Below are positions 63,810-64,000 of a DNA stretch of 64,000 nt, piece after piece. A program made the translations under genes and the position numbers. Position 1 is the first letter of the stretch. The number at the start of each line of letters is the position of its first letter. Origin of the DNA: Methyloversatilis sp. (GTDB lineage: Bacteria > Pseudomonadota > Gammaproteobacteria > Burkholderiales > Rhodocyclaceae); the NCBI RefSeq assembly GCF_030698125.1, contig NZ_JAUYNV010000006.1, forward strand, positions 124,001 through 188,000, in the 5' to 3' direction. Under the pieces are notes generated by a model. The model made no database searches. It was not told the origin of the DNA and worked only from the letters and a program-made list of their open reading frames with translations.

Positions 63810-64000
63810 TCAAGCTGGCGACTTGAACAAAAACGGTTTCACGTTCTGGATCAGTCGATCTACCTCAGCTTGATTGTGTTGCAGCATCTCGTGCCCCCAC
63901 AAGCCCACCTCGCCTCGAGCGCAGGACTTAGCGAGTTGTTCGCCCACATTTTCCAGCGATGTGCCACATTCTTGGCGCAGAGGTTCCGGCTCATCACGCG
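63810..64000 (-). CDS. C-terminal fragment of an unidentified protein (partial at right edge)
   Basis: Open frame from edge: RDEPEPLRQECGTSLENVGEQLAKSCARGEVGLWGHEMLQHNQAEVDRLIQNVKPFLFKSPA-stop. Confidence 0.35.
   Translation of the reverse strand, partial: RDEPEPLRQECGTSLENVGEQLAKSCARGEVGLWGHEMLQHNQAEVDRLIQNVKPFLFKSPA

Overview
This is a GC-rich chromosomal window that looks betaproteobacterial (Rhodocyclales/Burkholderiales-like; inferred from gene content, not searched). Most of it is housekeeping: a complete F0F1 ATP synthase operon (atpIBEFHAGDC), glpD, a ubiE/DUF971/Tim44/ubiJ-like block, phoBR, gshAB-apbE, a DUF2256/photolyase-related pair, ornithine-lipid genes (olsBA-like), an Rsb-type partner-switching pair, ubiX, rapZ, leucine-catabolism-like acyl-CoA genes, phaC, a pilGHIJ-chpA chemosensory cluster, rubredoxin, thiD, thiE and hemL. 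The standout is at 34531-37784 on the minus strand. One ORF there encodes an N-terminal TIR domain (putative catalytic Glu retained), a CHAT caspase-like protease domain (His/Cys dyad retained), a proline-rich linker, one transmembrane helix and two C-terminal LysM domains. It is followed by a DarG/ALC1-like macrodomain gene. I propose this as a candidate undescribed envelope-anchored immune or cell-death module. Other points of interest are a tandem pair of uncharacterised paralogs with a PilZ-like signature, a HATPase-cNMP-PP2C triple fusion, a HIT-DUF3293 fusion and a putative permuted papain-like periplasmic protein. I saw no tRNA, rRNA, CRISPR array, intact IS or prophage. No database searches were run; family assignments come from motif recognition.
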